Assembly: GCA_965247915.1 (NCBI GenBank)
Contig: OZ252048.1
Span: 682,001 to 746,000 of the forward strand
Source of the DNA: JAKZRT01 sp965247915
GTDB taxonomy: Bacteria; Pseudomonadota; Alphaproteobacteria; Rhodobacterales; Rhodobacteraceae
DNA length: 64,000 bases
Direction: 5' to 3'
The notes below the pieces were generated by a model. It worked only from the letters and a program-made list of their open reading frames with translations, did no database searches and had not been told where the DNA came from. Below, piece after piece: positions 17,524-25,956 of this stretch. The position numbers were made by a program, and so were the translations under genes. The first letter of the stretch is position 1. Each line of letters begins with the position of its first letter.

Positions 17524-18513
17524 ATGCTGAAAATCGGAATTTTGGGGTGTGGCCGTATCGGACAGGTCCATGCCCGTTCGGTGGGTCAATTAGACGGCGC
17601 GCGCGTTGTGGCAGTGGCCGATGTCTTCCCCGAGGCCGCGCAGGCACTGGCGGCGAGTACCGGCGCGGAAGCGCGCGAGACCAACGCATTGATCGCCAGC
17701 CCGGACGTTGACGCGGTGGTCATCGGCACGCCGACGAACACGCATTACGACCTCATCCATGCAGCAGCGGCGGCTGGCAAGGCGATATTCTGCGAAAAAC
17801 CGGTGGACCTGTCCGCCGACCGCATCCGCGAATGCATCAAAGTGGTCGAGGCCGCGGGCGTGCCGTTCATGACGGCGTTTCAGCGGCGCTTTGATCCGAA
17901 TTTCGCAACCCTGCAGGCTCGGCTGACGGCGGGCGAAATCGGCGAGGTAGAGATCGTGACCATCCTGTCGCGCGACCCGTCGCCGCCGCCTTTGAGTTAT
18001 ATCAAAAGCTCGGGCGGCATATTCCGCGACATGATGATCCACGACTTTGACATGGCGCGGTTCCTGCTGGGCGAAGAACCGGTGCAGGTGTTCGCGGTCG
18101 GTTCGGCGCTCGTTGATCCAGAGATTGGGAATGCGGGCGACATCGATACGGCGGCCGTGACGCTGACGACCGCCGGCGGAAAGATCTGCCAGATCTCGAA
18201 CTCGCGCCGGGCAACCTACGGCTATGACCAGCGGGTCGAGGTTCACGGATCGCGCGGCATGCTTCGGGTCGGTAATATTCTGGAAAACACGGTTCAGTCA
18301 GCGACTGGATCGGGGTTCCGATCCAGTCCGGCACAACATTTCTTTCTGGAGCGATACGAAGCCGCTTATCGCGCGGAAATGGGCCATTTTGCGCAATCCG
18401 TGGCCAACGGCCAACGCCCGACACCCGGCATCGAGGACGGATTGAAGGCGCAGCTTCTGGCTGATGCAGCCGCGCAATCTCTGTCCAGCGGCCTGCCCGT
18501 CTTGGTTAAGTGA
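17524..18513 (+). CDS. iolG: Inositol 2-dehydrogenase (IolG)
   Basis: The 329-residue Gfo/Idh/MocA-family enzyme oxidises myo-inositol to 2-keto-myo-inositol with NAD+, the first pathway step. The Rossmann motif ILGCGRIGQVHARSV, the catalytic-lysine motif FCEKPVDLSADRI near residues 92-104, the FMTAFQRRFDPNF segment and the DMMIHDFDMARFLLGEEP segment are all present. The true start is the ATG at 17524, just after the iolJ stop. It is the last gene of the plus-strand operon and runs convergently toward the Na/Pi-cotransporter-like gene. Confidence 0.93.
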   Translation: MLKIGILGCGRIGQVHARSVGQLDGARVVAVADVFPEAAQALAASTGAEARETNALIASPDVDAVVIGTPTNTHYDLIHAAAAAGKAIFCEKPVDLSADRIRECIKVVEAAGVPFMTAFQRRFDPNFATLQARLTAGEIGEVEIVTILSRDPSPPPLSYIKSSGGIFRDMMIHDFDMARFLLGEEPVQVFAVGSALVDPEIGNAGDIDTAAVTLTTAGGKICQISNSRRATYGYDQRVEVHGSRGMLRVGNILENTVQSATGSGFRSSPAQHFFLERYEAAYRAEMGHFAQSVANGQRPTPGIEDGLKAQLLADAAAQSLSSGLPVLVK

Positions 18514-18567
18514 TATTCGTGCTGAGAACTGGCATCTGGAACGTTGTGCCGGCATCTTCGCCCGCAG

Positions 18568-20250
18568 CTAGTTCGATCTGGTGTCGCTGATCATCTCGGT
18601 CACGAGCCGCGTCTCAAGCACCTGACCGTTCCGGTAAAGGATCGGATAGGCGATGGCGGCAAGATGCCCGTAAAGCTCGCGCAGCGACCGTAGCGTTTCC
18701 AGGTGCACGTCGCTGGAGGCAAGGCTGTCAGTCTGACCGCTTTCCAGTCGTTTCAGGTGCGCTTTGCGGCTGGATCTCTCGCGGCGTTTGACCTCGGCCT
18801 TGTCCAGAACCAGACGCCGGGCCGCCTCGATTTCGTCAACCAGCAGGACATGTCGCGCGAGGCCAAATCCGGTCAGGACCAGAGCATGAAGCTCGGTCAG
18901 TTCTTCTTGACCGGAGTCCGAGAATTGGACGCCGGATTTGTGCTTTTCGTGGGCTAGGCTGGTCATGCGCTTGGCAACGATGTCACCGGCGGCTTCAACG
19001 CGGATGGCGTACTCGAGCAGCGCTCTCGATTGTTTGAGTTGCGGTTCGTCCAGTTGCTGCCGCGCGTTTTTGGCCATGAAGCGCCGCAAGTTCGAAAATA
19101 GCTCGTTCACGCGGGCGTCGCGGCTGCGCAATGCTTCGCCCGCGCCGGGCGTGTCGGTCTTATAGAGCGCCATGATCGGTCGATACATGCGCTCGACCTC
19201 TTCAAGCATCTGCAGAATTTCCTGGCGGATCGCCGAAAGCGCCACTGATGGGTCGCTGGCCGAATGACGATCAAAAGCGCTTAGCGGGGCGTCGAGCGTG
19301 GTCGCAAGTTCAGCATCTGGTGCGGCCCCGGGCATAAGCGCCCGAACCGGTATCTCCAGAAACCGCGCGAGCGGGGCGAACGCAAGCACGAGCAGCAAAT
19401 TAAAGGCGATATGCAGCAGGATCAGCGACGTGGCCGGTTCGGCGAACATGAGGCTCTCGGTCAGGTCTGCCGCGCCGATCAAATAGAGCACAGCAAGTGC
19501 TGCGCTACCGCGCAGCAGCGCATTGGCGACCGGAATGCGGCGCGGCTCGGTAGCCATATCGCGGGTCAGCCAAACCGGGATCAGGGCGCTGCCAAGGTTC
19601 GCGCCAACGACAAGCGAAAGACCGGCAGCGAAGGGCAGGGCGCCGGTTTGGACAAGCGCTATGCACATCAGGATGGTGGCGACGCTGGAATGCAGCATGA
19701 AAGCCAACGCGGCGCCGATAAGGAACCCGGTCAGACTGTCAGCCGCGATGTATTCGGCGACCGCGGGCAGAACGGTGCTTTCGCGAAGCGGCGCGACGGC
19801 CTCGCGCAGCAGGTGCAGGGACACAAGGATCAGCGCCAGACCGAGAATTATGCGGCCAATCACCCGCAGTTGCGGACGGTCTGATTTGAGATAGAGCCAG
19901 CCCCCGACGACCAAAAGAATCGGTTGTAGCCAACGCAAATCGAGCGACAGGAACTGGATCACAAGTGCCGATCCCAGATCCGCGCCAAGAAGTGCTGCAA
20001 GCCCGGTTGAAAAGCCGAGCATTCCGGTCGCCGAAAATCCGCAAAGCAACAGCGCCACCGCAGCAGCGCTTTGCAGCATGACCGCCAGCCCCATCCCGGA
20101 TGCGGCGGCTGATACCGGACCGCGCCCGGTCAGGAATCGCGCAAAATGCTGGCCGAAGCGTCGTTCGATCCCCGAGCGAACCAGACCCACAGCGAACAGC
20201 AGCAGCATCACGGCGGCAAATATCTGCAAAATGAATCCGGCGATGGCCAT
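18568..20250 (-). CDS. Na+/phosphate cotransporter-like protein with PhoU-like C-terminal domain (NptA-type)
   Basis: The 560-residue protein has an N-terminal membrane half with about nine segments and two inverted copies of the Na/Pi-II motif: AVMLQSAAAVALL (about residues 57-69) and AFMLHSSVATILM, each followed by GADLGSAL or GANLGSAL. The C-terminal half, from about residue 330, is a PhoU-like helical bundle (EEVERMYRP, RSRDARVNELFSNLRRFM). Such proteins move phosphate with sodium, and some act as phosphate exporters. The gene sits downstream of the phosphonate-degradation operon on the same strand, which releases phosphate; a role in exporting surplus phosphate is inferred only from that context. 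Confidence 0.82.
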   Translation of the reverse strand: MAIAGFILQIFAAVMLLLFAVGLVRSGIERRFGQHFARFLTGRGPVSAAASGMGLAVMLQSAAAVALLLCGFSATGMLGFSTGLAALLGADLGSALVIQFLSLDLRWLQPILLVVGGWLYLKSDRPQLRVIGRIILGLALILVSLHLLREAVAPLRESTVLPAVAEYIAADSLTGFLIGAALAFMLHSSVATILMCIALVQTGALPFAAGLSLVVGANLGSALIPVWLTRDMATEPRRIPVANALLRGSAALAVLYLIGAADLTESLMFAEPATSLILLHIAFNLLLVLAFAPLARFLEIPVRALMPGAAPDAELATTLDAPLSAFDRHSASDPSVALSAIRQEILQMLEEVERMYRPIMALYKTDTPGAGEALRSRDARVNELFSNLRRFMAKNARQQLDEPQLKQSRALLEYAIRVEAAGDIVAKRMTSLAHEKHKSGVQFSDSGQEELTELHALVLTGFGLARHVLLVDEIEAARRLVLDKAEVKRRERSSRKAHLKRLESGQTDSLASSDVHLETLRSLRELYGHLAAIAYPILYRNGQVLETRLVTEMISDTRSN

Positions 20251-20399
20251 GGTGGGCGGGTATTCCTTTCAATCTTGCTGGCAGTGGCCTCGGCGATGTG
20301 CTTTCCGCGCCGCGTCAGTCACAGGGCACAGCTTTCGCCGCGTCAGTCAAGTTGCAGCCTCGCTGTCCGGCGCCGACCATTTCTGCATTCACCTGTAAA

Positions 20400-21764
20400 T
20401 CAAGCCCGGAAATTTTGGATCGTGGTTTCGACAATTTCCAAGGCGCGATCCAGGTCTTGTTCTTCGATCGTCATTGGCGGCGACAGGGTGATCACATTTC
20501 CGGCGCTGACTTTGAAACTCAAACCCTGCGCGAGGCAGGCGTAATAGATCTGTTCGGCCCGATCCGGATCGGGTGTGCGGGTATCCCGATCCGAGACAAT
20601 CTCCACCCCGAACATCAGTCCGCGCCCGCGAATGTCGCCGACGTGGGGGTGGTGATCCAGCGTCTCGCGCAGGCGATCCATCGCTTTGCTGCCAAGACTG
20701 GCGCTGCGCTCGACAAGACCTTCGTCTTGGACAATGTCGAGGGTTGTGAGTGCGGCGCGCGCGGTCACGGGGTTTTTCTCGTGCGTATAATGCCCAATTG
20801 CAAAGTCGCCCGCAACATCGAGATCGGCGCGGGCGATGACAGCGGCAATCGGTAGCGCGCCACCACCGAGCGCTTTGCCGACCACAATGATGTCGGGCGT
20901 GATCGCATCATGTTCATGGGCGAAGAACCGGCCGGTTTTGCCGAGACCGGTTGGAATTTCATCCATAATCAGCAAAGCGCCGTGGGACCGGGCTGCGGTC
21001 TCAACAGCTTGCCAATAGCCTTCCGGCGGTACGACCGGCACGGCGCGCATCGGCTCGCCGATCACTGCGGCCGTGTCGCCTTCGCGGCCCAAAACAAAGT
21101 CGACCATGCTTGCGCAGGCAAGCCCGCACGACGCGGGGTCAGGGTGGCCGTAAGCGCAATGGTAGCAATGAAACGGTGCCACGTGTTCGGCCCCCGGCAA
21201 AAGCGGTCCGGCGATCTGACTGCGAAACGTCGCTTCGCCGCCGACCGAAGCGGCGCCAAAGCCCGCGCCATGGAAGGCATCCCAGAAACTGAGTGTCTTG
21301 AACCGGCCTGTGGCCGCGCGCGCGATCTTCAGCGCCACCTCGACCGCATCCGATCCGCCGGTTGTGAATAAAACCTTAGCGGGCCAGGGGGCCAGCGCAC
21401 CCAGCCGTTCGGCCAGTTCGGTCGAGACCTCGTTGGTGAACCGTCGCGGAGAGAATGAAAGCGCATCGAGCTGGTCCTTGATCGCCTGGACCAAGCGCGG
21501 GTGGCCGTAGCCGATGTGGTGAACTGAATTGCCGTGGAAATCCATGTAGCGGCGACCAGCAGTGTCTTCGATCCAGATGCCGCTTGCTTTGGCGATGGTG
21601 GAGACACAAGGGGAGGAGAGGGACTGGTGCAGGAAGGCGTCGGCGTCACGGTCAAGGAGCGCACGGGTCGCGGCGTCATCCTCGCGCGCCGCCCAGTCGG
21701 CGCGCGCGGCGAACGTGTTGCATTCGCCTTCAGTATGAAAATTGGGTCTGGCAGGATCGGTCAC
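20400..21764 (-). CDS. Class III PLP-dependent enzyme, probable (R)-1-hydroxy-2-aminoethylphosphonate ammonia-lyase (PbfA-like)
   Basis: The 454-residue protein belongs to the class III aminotransferase fold. Visible parts are GNSVHHIGYGHPRLV, LFTTGGSDAVEVALKIAR, the aspartate motif IMDEIPTGLGKTGRFFA, and VGKALGGGALPIAA with the PLP lysine. It starts at a GTG (21764) with AAGGAG seven bases upstream. The gene ends the operon phnW-ADH-phosphoesterase-phnX, 44 bp after phnX. In such clusters this subgroup is known as PbfA, which turns (R)-1-hydroxy-2-aminoethylphosphonate into phosphonoacetaldehyde plus ammonia, feeding PhnX. The alternative is an ordinary omega-aminotransferase; context favours PbfA. 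Confidence 0.75.
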   Translation of the reverse strand: MTDPARPNFHTEGECNTFAARADWAAREDDAATRALLDRDADAFLHQSLSSPCVSTIAKASGIWIEDTAGRRYMDFHGNSVHHIGYGHPRLVQAIKDQLDALSFSPRRFTNEVSTELAERLGALAPWPAKVLFTTGGSDAVEVALKIARAATGRFKTLSFWDAFHGAGFGAASVGGEATFRSQIAGPLLPGAEHVAPFHCYHCAYGHPDPASCGLACASMVDFVLGREGDTAAVIGEPMRAVPVVPPEGYWQAVETAARSHGALLIMDEIPTGLGKTGRFFAHEHDAITPDIIVVGKALGGGALPIAAVIARADLDVAGDFAIGHYTHEKNPVTARAALTTLDIVQDEGLVERSASLGSKAMDRLRETLDHHPHVGDIRGRGLMFGVEIVSDRDTRTPDPDRAEQIYYACLAQGLSFKVSAGNVITLSPPMTIEEQDLDRALEIVETTIQNFRA

Positions 21765-21808
21765 TGCGAAAGCTCCTTTTCTACCGCCAGACCCATCTGC
21801 AAAACCAC

Positions 21809-22657
21809 TTACGGTTTTTCGCCGCGTGCCAGGCGGGCGTTGATGTCCTCGATCACTGCGGGCAGCTCGATCATGCTGTCGATCACGTAATGCGCCCCGG
21901 CCTGTTCCAGTATAGTGCGGGTCTTGGCGATGCGATGCTGCATATCGGCCTCGGACAAGGTGGCCTCTTCGTCCAGCGTGTTGATGTTCATGTAGTTCGA
22001 GTAACGCACCAGACCAACCCCCCAGCACCCGGCGTTCATGGCTTCGCCGATGCCGGATATGGTGTCATCGACCTTGACCACCGATTTGATGTCCGTAATG
22101 CCTAGCAAATCCAGGTTCTTGTACACCATGTGCGGATCAGGCCGGGCGCCGTGAAGAACTTCGTCGCCGGCCACTGTCGCATCCGGCGTGACGCCCTGAG
22201 CGATCGCGTCTTTCAGCAGCACATCAACCATGACCCGAACAAAGCCGGTGGACACCCCGATCTTGATGCCCTGGGCCTGCAGTTGGGTGCAAACTTCTTT
22301 TATGCCGGGCAGCAGGGTGGTGTATTTCGGCAGGCAGGCCAGCTGCGCCGGCACAAACTCGGCGAACATCGCGTCAACATCATCCTGCGTCGGCGGCTTG
22401 CCTTTGATGGATTCCCAGCGGGCGGCAATTTCCGGCACTTGCGTCAGTTTCTGGATGTGGATGTCTTTGCGCAGCCCCATTGGGCCACGGGCCTCTTCCA
22501 TGGAGATCTCGACGCCTTGCGACTTGAAGACCTCGACGAAAACCACCGCCGGGGCGATGACATAGGCGTCGGCGAGCGTGCCGCTCCAGTCAAGAACGGC
22601 GCATTTAATCTTGCCGCGATACGTGCGTTCGAAGGTGTATTCGGATGGTCCAGACAT
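21809..22657 (-). CDS. phnX: Phosphonoacetaldehyde hydrolase (phosphonatase, PhnX)
   Basis: The 282-residue HAD-superfamily enzyme cleaves the C-P bond of phosphonoacetaldehyde, giving acetaldehyde and phosphate. The nucleophile motif is LDWSGT with Asp23. The phosphonatase-specific Schiff-base lysine fits Lys64 in MGLRKDIH. GVSTGF and VKVDDTISGIGEAMNAGCWGVGL complete the HAD motifs. It has the usual family length. It lies between the metallophosphoesterase gene (60 bp) and the PbfA-like gene (44 bp) in one minus-strand operon started by phnW, the classical PhnWX route for 2-aminoethylphosphonate. Confidence 0.94.
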   Translation of the reverse strand: MSGPSEYTFERTYRGKIKCAVLDWSGTLADAYVIAPAVVFVEVFKSQGVEISMEEARGPMGLRKDIHIQKLTQVPEIAARWESIKGKPPTQDDVDAMFAEFVPAQLACLPKYTTLLPGIKEVCTQLQAQGIKIGVSTGFVRVMVDVLLKDAIAQGVTPDATVAGDEVLHGARPDPHMVYKNLDLLGITDIKSVVKVDDTISGIGEAMNAGCWGVGLVRYSNYMNINTLDEEATLSEADMQHRIAKTRTILEQAGAHYVIDSMIELPAVIEDINARLARGEKP

Positions 22658-22717
22658 TGTTATTTCCTTTTGGTGTTCGTTTGTTTCACAGGTTTTCGAG
22701 AGCGTCGGTATTTCAGT

Positions 22718-23515
22718 TTATGGTTCATTCTGATCGGTGATCGGGAAAGTGTGGTCGTGGACAACAACCTGATCATTTGCCACAATCACGACCGCGAACG
22801 CGGGGTCTTCATCGACAAATTTGGACGTGGCATCGCCGAGGTCCAGCAAGACCTGGTGGGCTGTGGCGCGCACGGTTGAAAATGGAATGCCGTGCCAGGA
22901 TCCGTGCGTTGGCCGATGTATGTGGCCAAAAAACATATGCCGGATATTGTCAAAACCCTTCAGCACCTGCCAAAGTTCGGCGCTGTTTTCCAGCTTCACG
23001 GCGTCAAGCCAGCCAATGCCAATACCGAACGGTACATGGTGCATGAACAGGAACACATCCCGACCAGCCGCTTTTGCCAGGCCCAACTGCTGGCGCAGAA
23101 AATCCAGCCGTTTCGCATCCAGCTTGCCGCTGTCAACGCCGCCGACCGAGCTGTCGAGAACAATGAAAACCCCCATCGGCGTTTCCAGCGCGTACTGAAG
23201 CGAACCGTCAGATTGCCAGGGCAAGTCCGGCAAAGCGATCTGGGCGTTGGATGCCTTGGCATCGTGATTGCCCATCAGCCCATGCCAGGAGTGCGGCAGC
23301 CGGTCCAGAATTCGGCGCGCGGTTTGGTAAGATACGACATCACCCGCATCCGTGAAATCCCCCGTCACCATGCAGAATTCTGCATCGGCAAAATCCGAAC
23401 AAATGCAGTTAACCGCCGCTTCGAGACTCGCACAGGGGTCGATGCCGTGGAGTTTTTGCTCCTCTGGCAGCAGGTGCAAATCTGACAAGTGTATGAATTT
23501 CAGAGAGTAATCCAT
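22718..23515 (-). CDS. Calcineurin-like metallophosphoesterase (class III phosphodiesterase type)
   Basis: The 265-residue protein carries the complete binuclear-metal set: HLSDLHLL (D/H), CMVTGDFTDAG, LMGNHD, FMHHVP and FFGHIHR. This pattern matches the cyclic-nucleotide/glycerophosphodiester phosphodiesterase branch. No signal peptide is present, so it acts in the cytosol. It is inserted directly between the Fe-alcohol dehydrogenase (no gap) and phnX, which argues for a phosphonate diester or a phosphonolipid-derived ester such as glyceryl-aminoethylphosphonate as substrate. The activity is inferred; cAMP phosphodiesterase remains an alternative. Confidence 0.82.
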   Translation of the reverse strand: MDYSLKFIHLSDLHLLPEEQKLHGIDPCASLEAAVNCICSDFADAEFCMVTGDFTDAGDVVSYQTARRILDRLPHSWHGLMGNHDAKASNAQIALPDLPWQSDGSLQYALETPMGVFIVLDSSVGGVDSGKLDAKRLDFLRQQLGLAKAAGRDVFLFMHHVPFGIGIGWLDAVKLENSAELWQVLKGFDNIRHMFFGHIHRPTHGSWHGIPFSTVRATAHQVLLDLGDATSKFVDEDPAFAVVIVANDQVVVHDHTFPITDQNEP

Positions 23516-24640
23516 CTAAACCAATCCCAAAGCGGCAACTGCCCGGTGAAATGCGCCCCTGCTGCCAACGAAGTTCAGGCCCCGTTCACCCTCAAATGCG
23601 GCGTCAACGTAGACACGCCACAAATCGGCGCTGACACCGTGATCCACTGGGCGCGACGACACGCCGACACTTGCCAGAAAATCCTGCATGATCTTCGGCG
23701 CTTTACTCAGATCCGCCCCGAATATCTGTCTCAGCGCCTGCCCGCATGGCCCGGTGTCCTGAGCCATGACCTGCAATACGATCGGCAAAGTGAACGAACA
23801 CGCGATGCCGTGGACCACGCCGTGGTTCAGCGAAATTGGATAGGACACGGAATGGGCAATGGCGGTTTTGGTCTGCGAAAACGCCAGGCCGGCGTTCAGG
23901 GATGCCAGCGCCATATCAGTGCGCAGATTCAGCGATACAAGGTCGGTCAATACTTTCGGCAAAGTTGCCATGATAAGTGACGCTGCCTTGACCGCATGGC
24001 TGGCTGACCCGGCTGTGGCGTTGATATTCCACAAGCTTTCCAGTGCATGCGACAACGCATCCAGCCCGGTCGAAATCGTCAGATCGCGGGATTTTCCCAG
24101 CATCGATTTTCCCAGCATCAGGGTTGGATCGACAACCGCGTGTTCGGGGTATAATTCCGGTCGGTTCAGCGAGTGCTTTTGCTTAGCGCTGTTGTCCCAT
24201 ACCGTTGCCCAACAAGTGACATCGCTGCCGGTGCCAGCGGTGGTCGGCACCGCGATAATCGGCGTCGCCGACAGGGCATCCTCGCCCGATTTGGTGGTCA
24301 AAAACGCCCTAACATGCGCGAAATCACCATTTGCCGAGGCCAGAACCTTTGCCGTGTCGATGACTGAACCGCCGCCGAGTGCCACAAAAATCTCGGGTTG
24401 TTCGCCAATGCCCGCCGCCTGGCGGGTAAGCAGGGCAAAATCCGGGTTGGGGGCGACGTCGTCGATGACCAGTGTCGGCGGCCCTGCATCGGCAGAAAGT
24501 CGCGTGACAAGCCCGGCGAAATAGGGCTCTGGGTAGGTCACAACACCATAGCGCCGTCCGTCAATCAATCCGGCGGTTTTGGCAAAGCTGTTGGCCCCGA
24601 AAGTTATCTGGCATGGGTTGTAAATGTCAGGGTGTTTCAT
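23516..24640 (-). CDS. Iron-containing alcohol dehydrogenase in phosphonate operon
   Basis: The 374-residue protein belongs to the group III Fe-ADH family. It has the nucleotide-binding EIFVALGGGSVIDTAK, the VPTTAGTGSD motif, and metal ligands in STGLDALSHALE (Asp/His) and the LNHGVVHGIACS segment. Some relatives reduce phosphonoacetaldehyde to 2-hydroxyethylphosphonate. In this degradative operon it could instead oxidise a hydroxyalkylphosphonate or reduce the acetaldehyde from PhnX. It starts 29 bp after phnW and abuts the phosphoesterase. A 15-bp exact tandem duplication (24090-24119) adds five residues (MLGKS twice) just before the metal-binding region. Confidence 0.8.
   Translation of the reverse strand: MKHPDIYNPCQITFGANSFAKTAGLIDGRRYGVVTYPEPYFAGLVTRLSADAGPPTLVIDDVAPNPDFALLTRQAAGIGEQPEIFVALGGGSVIDTAKVLASANGDFAHVRAFLTTKSGEDALSATPIIAVPTTAGTGSDVTCWATVWDNSAKQKHSLNRPELYPEHAVVDPTLMLGKSMLGKSRDLTISTGLDALSHALESLWNINATAGSASHAVKAASLIMATLPKVLTDLVSLNLRTDMALASLNAGLAFSQTKTAIAHSVSYPISLNHGVVHGIACSFTLPIVLQVMAQDTGPCGQALRQIFGADLSKAPKIMQDFLASVGVSSRPVDHGVSADLWRVYVDAAFEGERGLNFVGSRGAFHRAVAALGLV
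24090..24119. repeat. Exact 15-bp tandem duplication within the Fe-ADH gene
   Basis: The unit GATTTTCCCAGCATC occurs twice head-to-tail without mismatch. It keeps the reading frame and duplicates MLGKS in the protein. It is one of five exact two-copy tandem duplications in the window. Confidence 0.95.
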
Positions 24641-24669
24641 GGCGCGGTTCGCTGTATCGCATGGCTGGA

Positions 24670-25857
24670 TCAGGCTGCCAGCTTGGCTTTTTCGTCCAAC
24701 GAGGACTGCGGCGGCGACGCATCGTCAACGCCAAGCTCTTGCAGAACCTCGACCGCAGCGGCGACGGCGTTGCGCATGACACGTTCGTCCAGCCGCCCGA
24801 TACAGCCGATGCGGAACGAATCAGCCACCGTCAACTTGCCCGGATAGATGACAAATCCGCGGCTAGACATGCCCTCGTAGAAAGCGTTGAAATCGAATTT
24901 CGGATGCGCTGGATTGAAGAATGTCAGAATAATCGGGGCCTGCCATTCATCGCGCAACAGTGTTTCAAAGCCCAGAGCACGCATACCGTCCACCAGCACG
25001 TCGCGATTGCGTGTGTAGCGCGCGCCACGACCAGCAACCCCGCCTTCCGCTTCGTGCAGACGCAGCGCCTCGAGGAATGCGGCTAGGACATGGGTCGGCG
25101 GCGTGAACCTCCATTGCTGGGTTTTGTTCATGTTCGTCCACTGGTCGTAAAGATCAAGGCTGAGGGAATGGCTGACGCCCTTGGCGGCCTCCAACTCGTC
25201 CTTTCGCGCAATGACAAAGCCGAAGCCTGGTACGCCCTCGATGCATTTGTTGGCCGAAGACACCATCGCCGCGAACCGGATTTCGCCCACATCAAGCGGC
25301 AGGGCGCCAAAGGCCGACATCGAATCGATCAGCAGCTTGCGCCCCGACGCGGCGACCGCGTCCGAGATTTCCTTCAGCGGGTTGAGGATACCGGAACTGG
25401 TTTCGCAATGCACAACGATGACATGACTGATCGCGGGATCTGCCGCGATGGCCGCCGTAACCTCGGCCCCGCGCGGTGGCAGGTAATCGCCCTTGTCGAT
25501 CACCACGCATCCGCGGCCAAGATAATTCAGAATCTTGACAATGCGCTTGCCGTAGGCGCCGTTGACCAGCACCAGCGTCTTGGAACCCTTCGGCAGCAGC
25601 GAGCCGCACATGGCCTCGACCGAGAACGTACCACTGCCCTGAACCGGTACGCAGTCGTACTCCCCAGACGTGTCGCCAGCCATTGCCACCAGTTTGGCGC
25701 GGATATCGGCGGTCATCTTGCGAAAATCATAGTCCCGCGAACCCCAGTCGCGCAGCATCGCCTGCTTAACCTGATAGGACGTGGTCAACGGCCCGGGGGT
25801 CAGCAGAAATGGTTCCCCCAGCTTGGGGTCGGGAAACGCATTGTCATGCATGGCCAT
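24670..25857 (-). CDS. phnW: 2-aminoethylphosphonate:pyruvate transaminase (PhnW)
   Basis: The 395-residue PLP enzyme transfers the amino group of 2-aminoethylphosphonate to pyruvate, giving phosphonoacetaldehyde and alanine. It shows the class V aminotransferase pattern of PhnW: LLTPGPLTTSYQVKQAML, DWGSRDYDF, VPVQGSGTFSVEAM, VHCETSSGILNP, and the PLP lysine at Lys204 in SSANKCIEGVPGFGFV. The start at 25857 follows AAAGGA on the minus strand. A second ATG two codons later is possible. It is the first gene of the five-gene minus-strand operon, divergent from a LysR gene. Confidence 0.95.
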   Translation of the reverse strand: MAMHDNAFPDPKLGEPFLLTPGPLTTSYQVKQAMLRDWGSRDYDFRKMTADIRAKLVAMAGDTSGEYDCVPVQGSGTFSVEAMCGSLLPKGSKTLVLVNGAYGKRIVKILNYLGRGCVVIDKGDYLPPRGAEVTAAIAADPAISHVIVVHCETSSGILNPLKEISDAVAASGRKLLIDSMSAFGALPLDVGEIRFAAMVSSANKCIEGVPGFGFVIARKDELEAAKGVSHSLSLDLYDQWTNMNKTQQWRFTPPTHVLAAFLEALRLHEAEGGVAGRGARYTRNRDVLVDGMRALGFETLLRDEWQAPIILTFFNPAHPKFDFNAFYEGMSSRGFVIYPGKLTVADSFRIGCIGRLDERVMRNAVAAAVEVLQELGVDDASPPQSSLDEKAKLAA

Positions 25858-25902
25858 GGTCCTTTCCTGGATCGGCGCGAAGATTGTAGAGATTGACTCA
25901 TA

Positions 25903-25935
25903 TGTAAAATCTCTGTTTTGTATTGATGTATAAGA
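25903..25935 (+). promoter_or_regulatory. 33-bp element, copy 1 (phnW-lysR intergenic region)
   Basis: Within the 99-bp region between divergent phnW and lysR, this 33-bp stretch starts with TGTAAAATCT and ends with TATAAGA. It matches the reverse complement of 26849-26881 at 27 of 33 positions. Both copies point the same way relative to the gene they precede (phnW here, the sulfatase-fold hydrolase there). A shared LysR binding site and/or promoter is the simplest explanation. Confidence 0.75.
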
Positions 25936-25956
25936 TTTGCAGATAGCGGTGAGGCG

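Noticed and set aside
20308..20345. Direct repeat CGCCGCGTCAGTCA in the gap before the PbfA-like gene end
   Set aside because: The two 14-bp copies are close, but the region is a short gap at gene ends with no promoter expected; it could be chance in GC-rich DNA.
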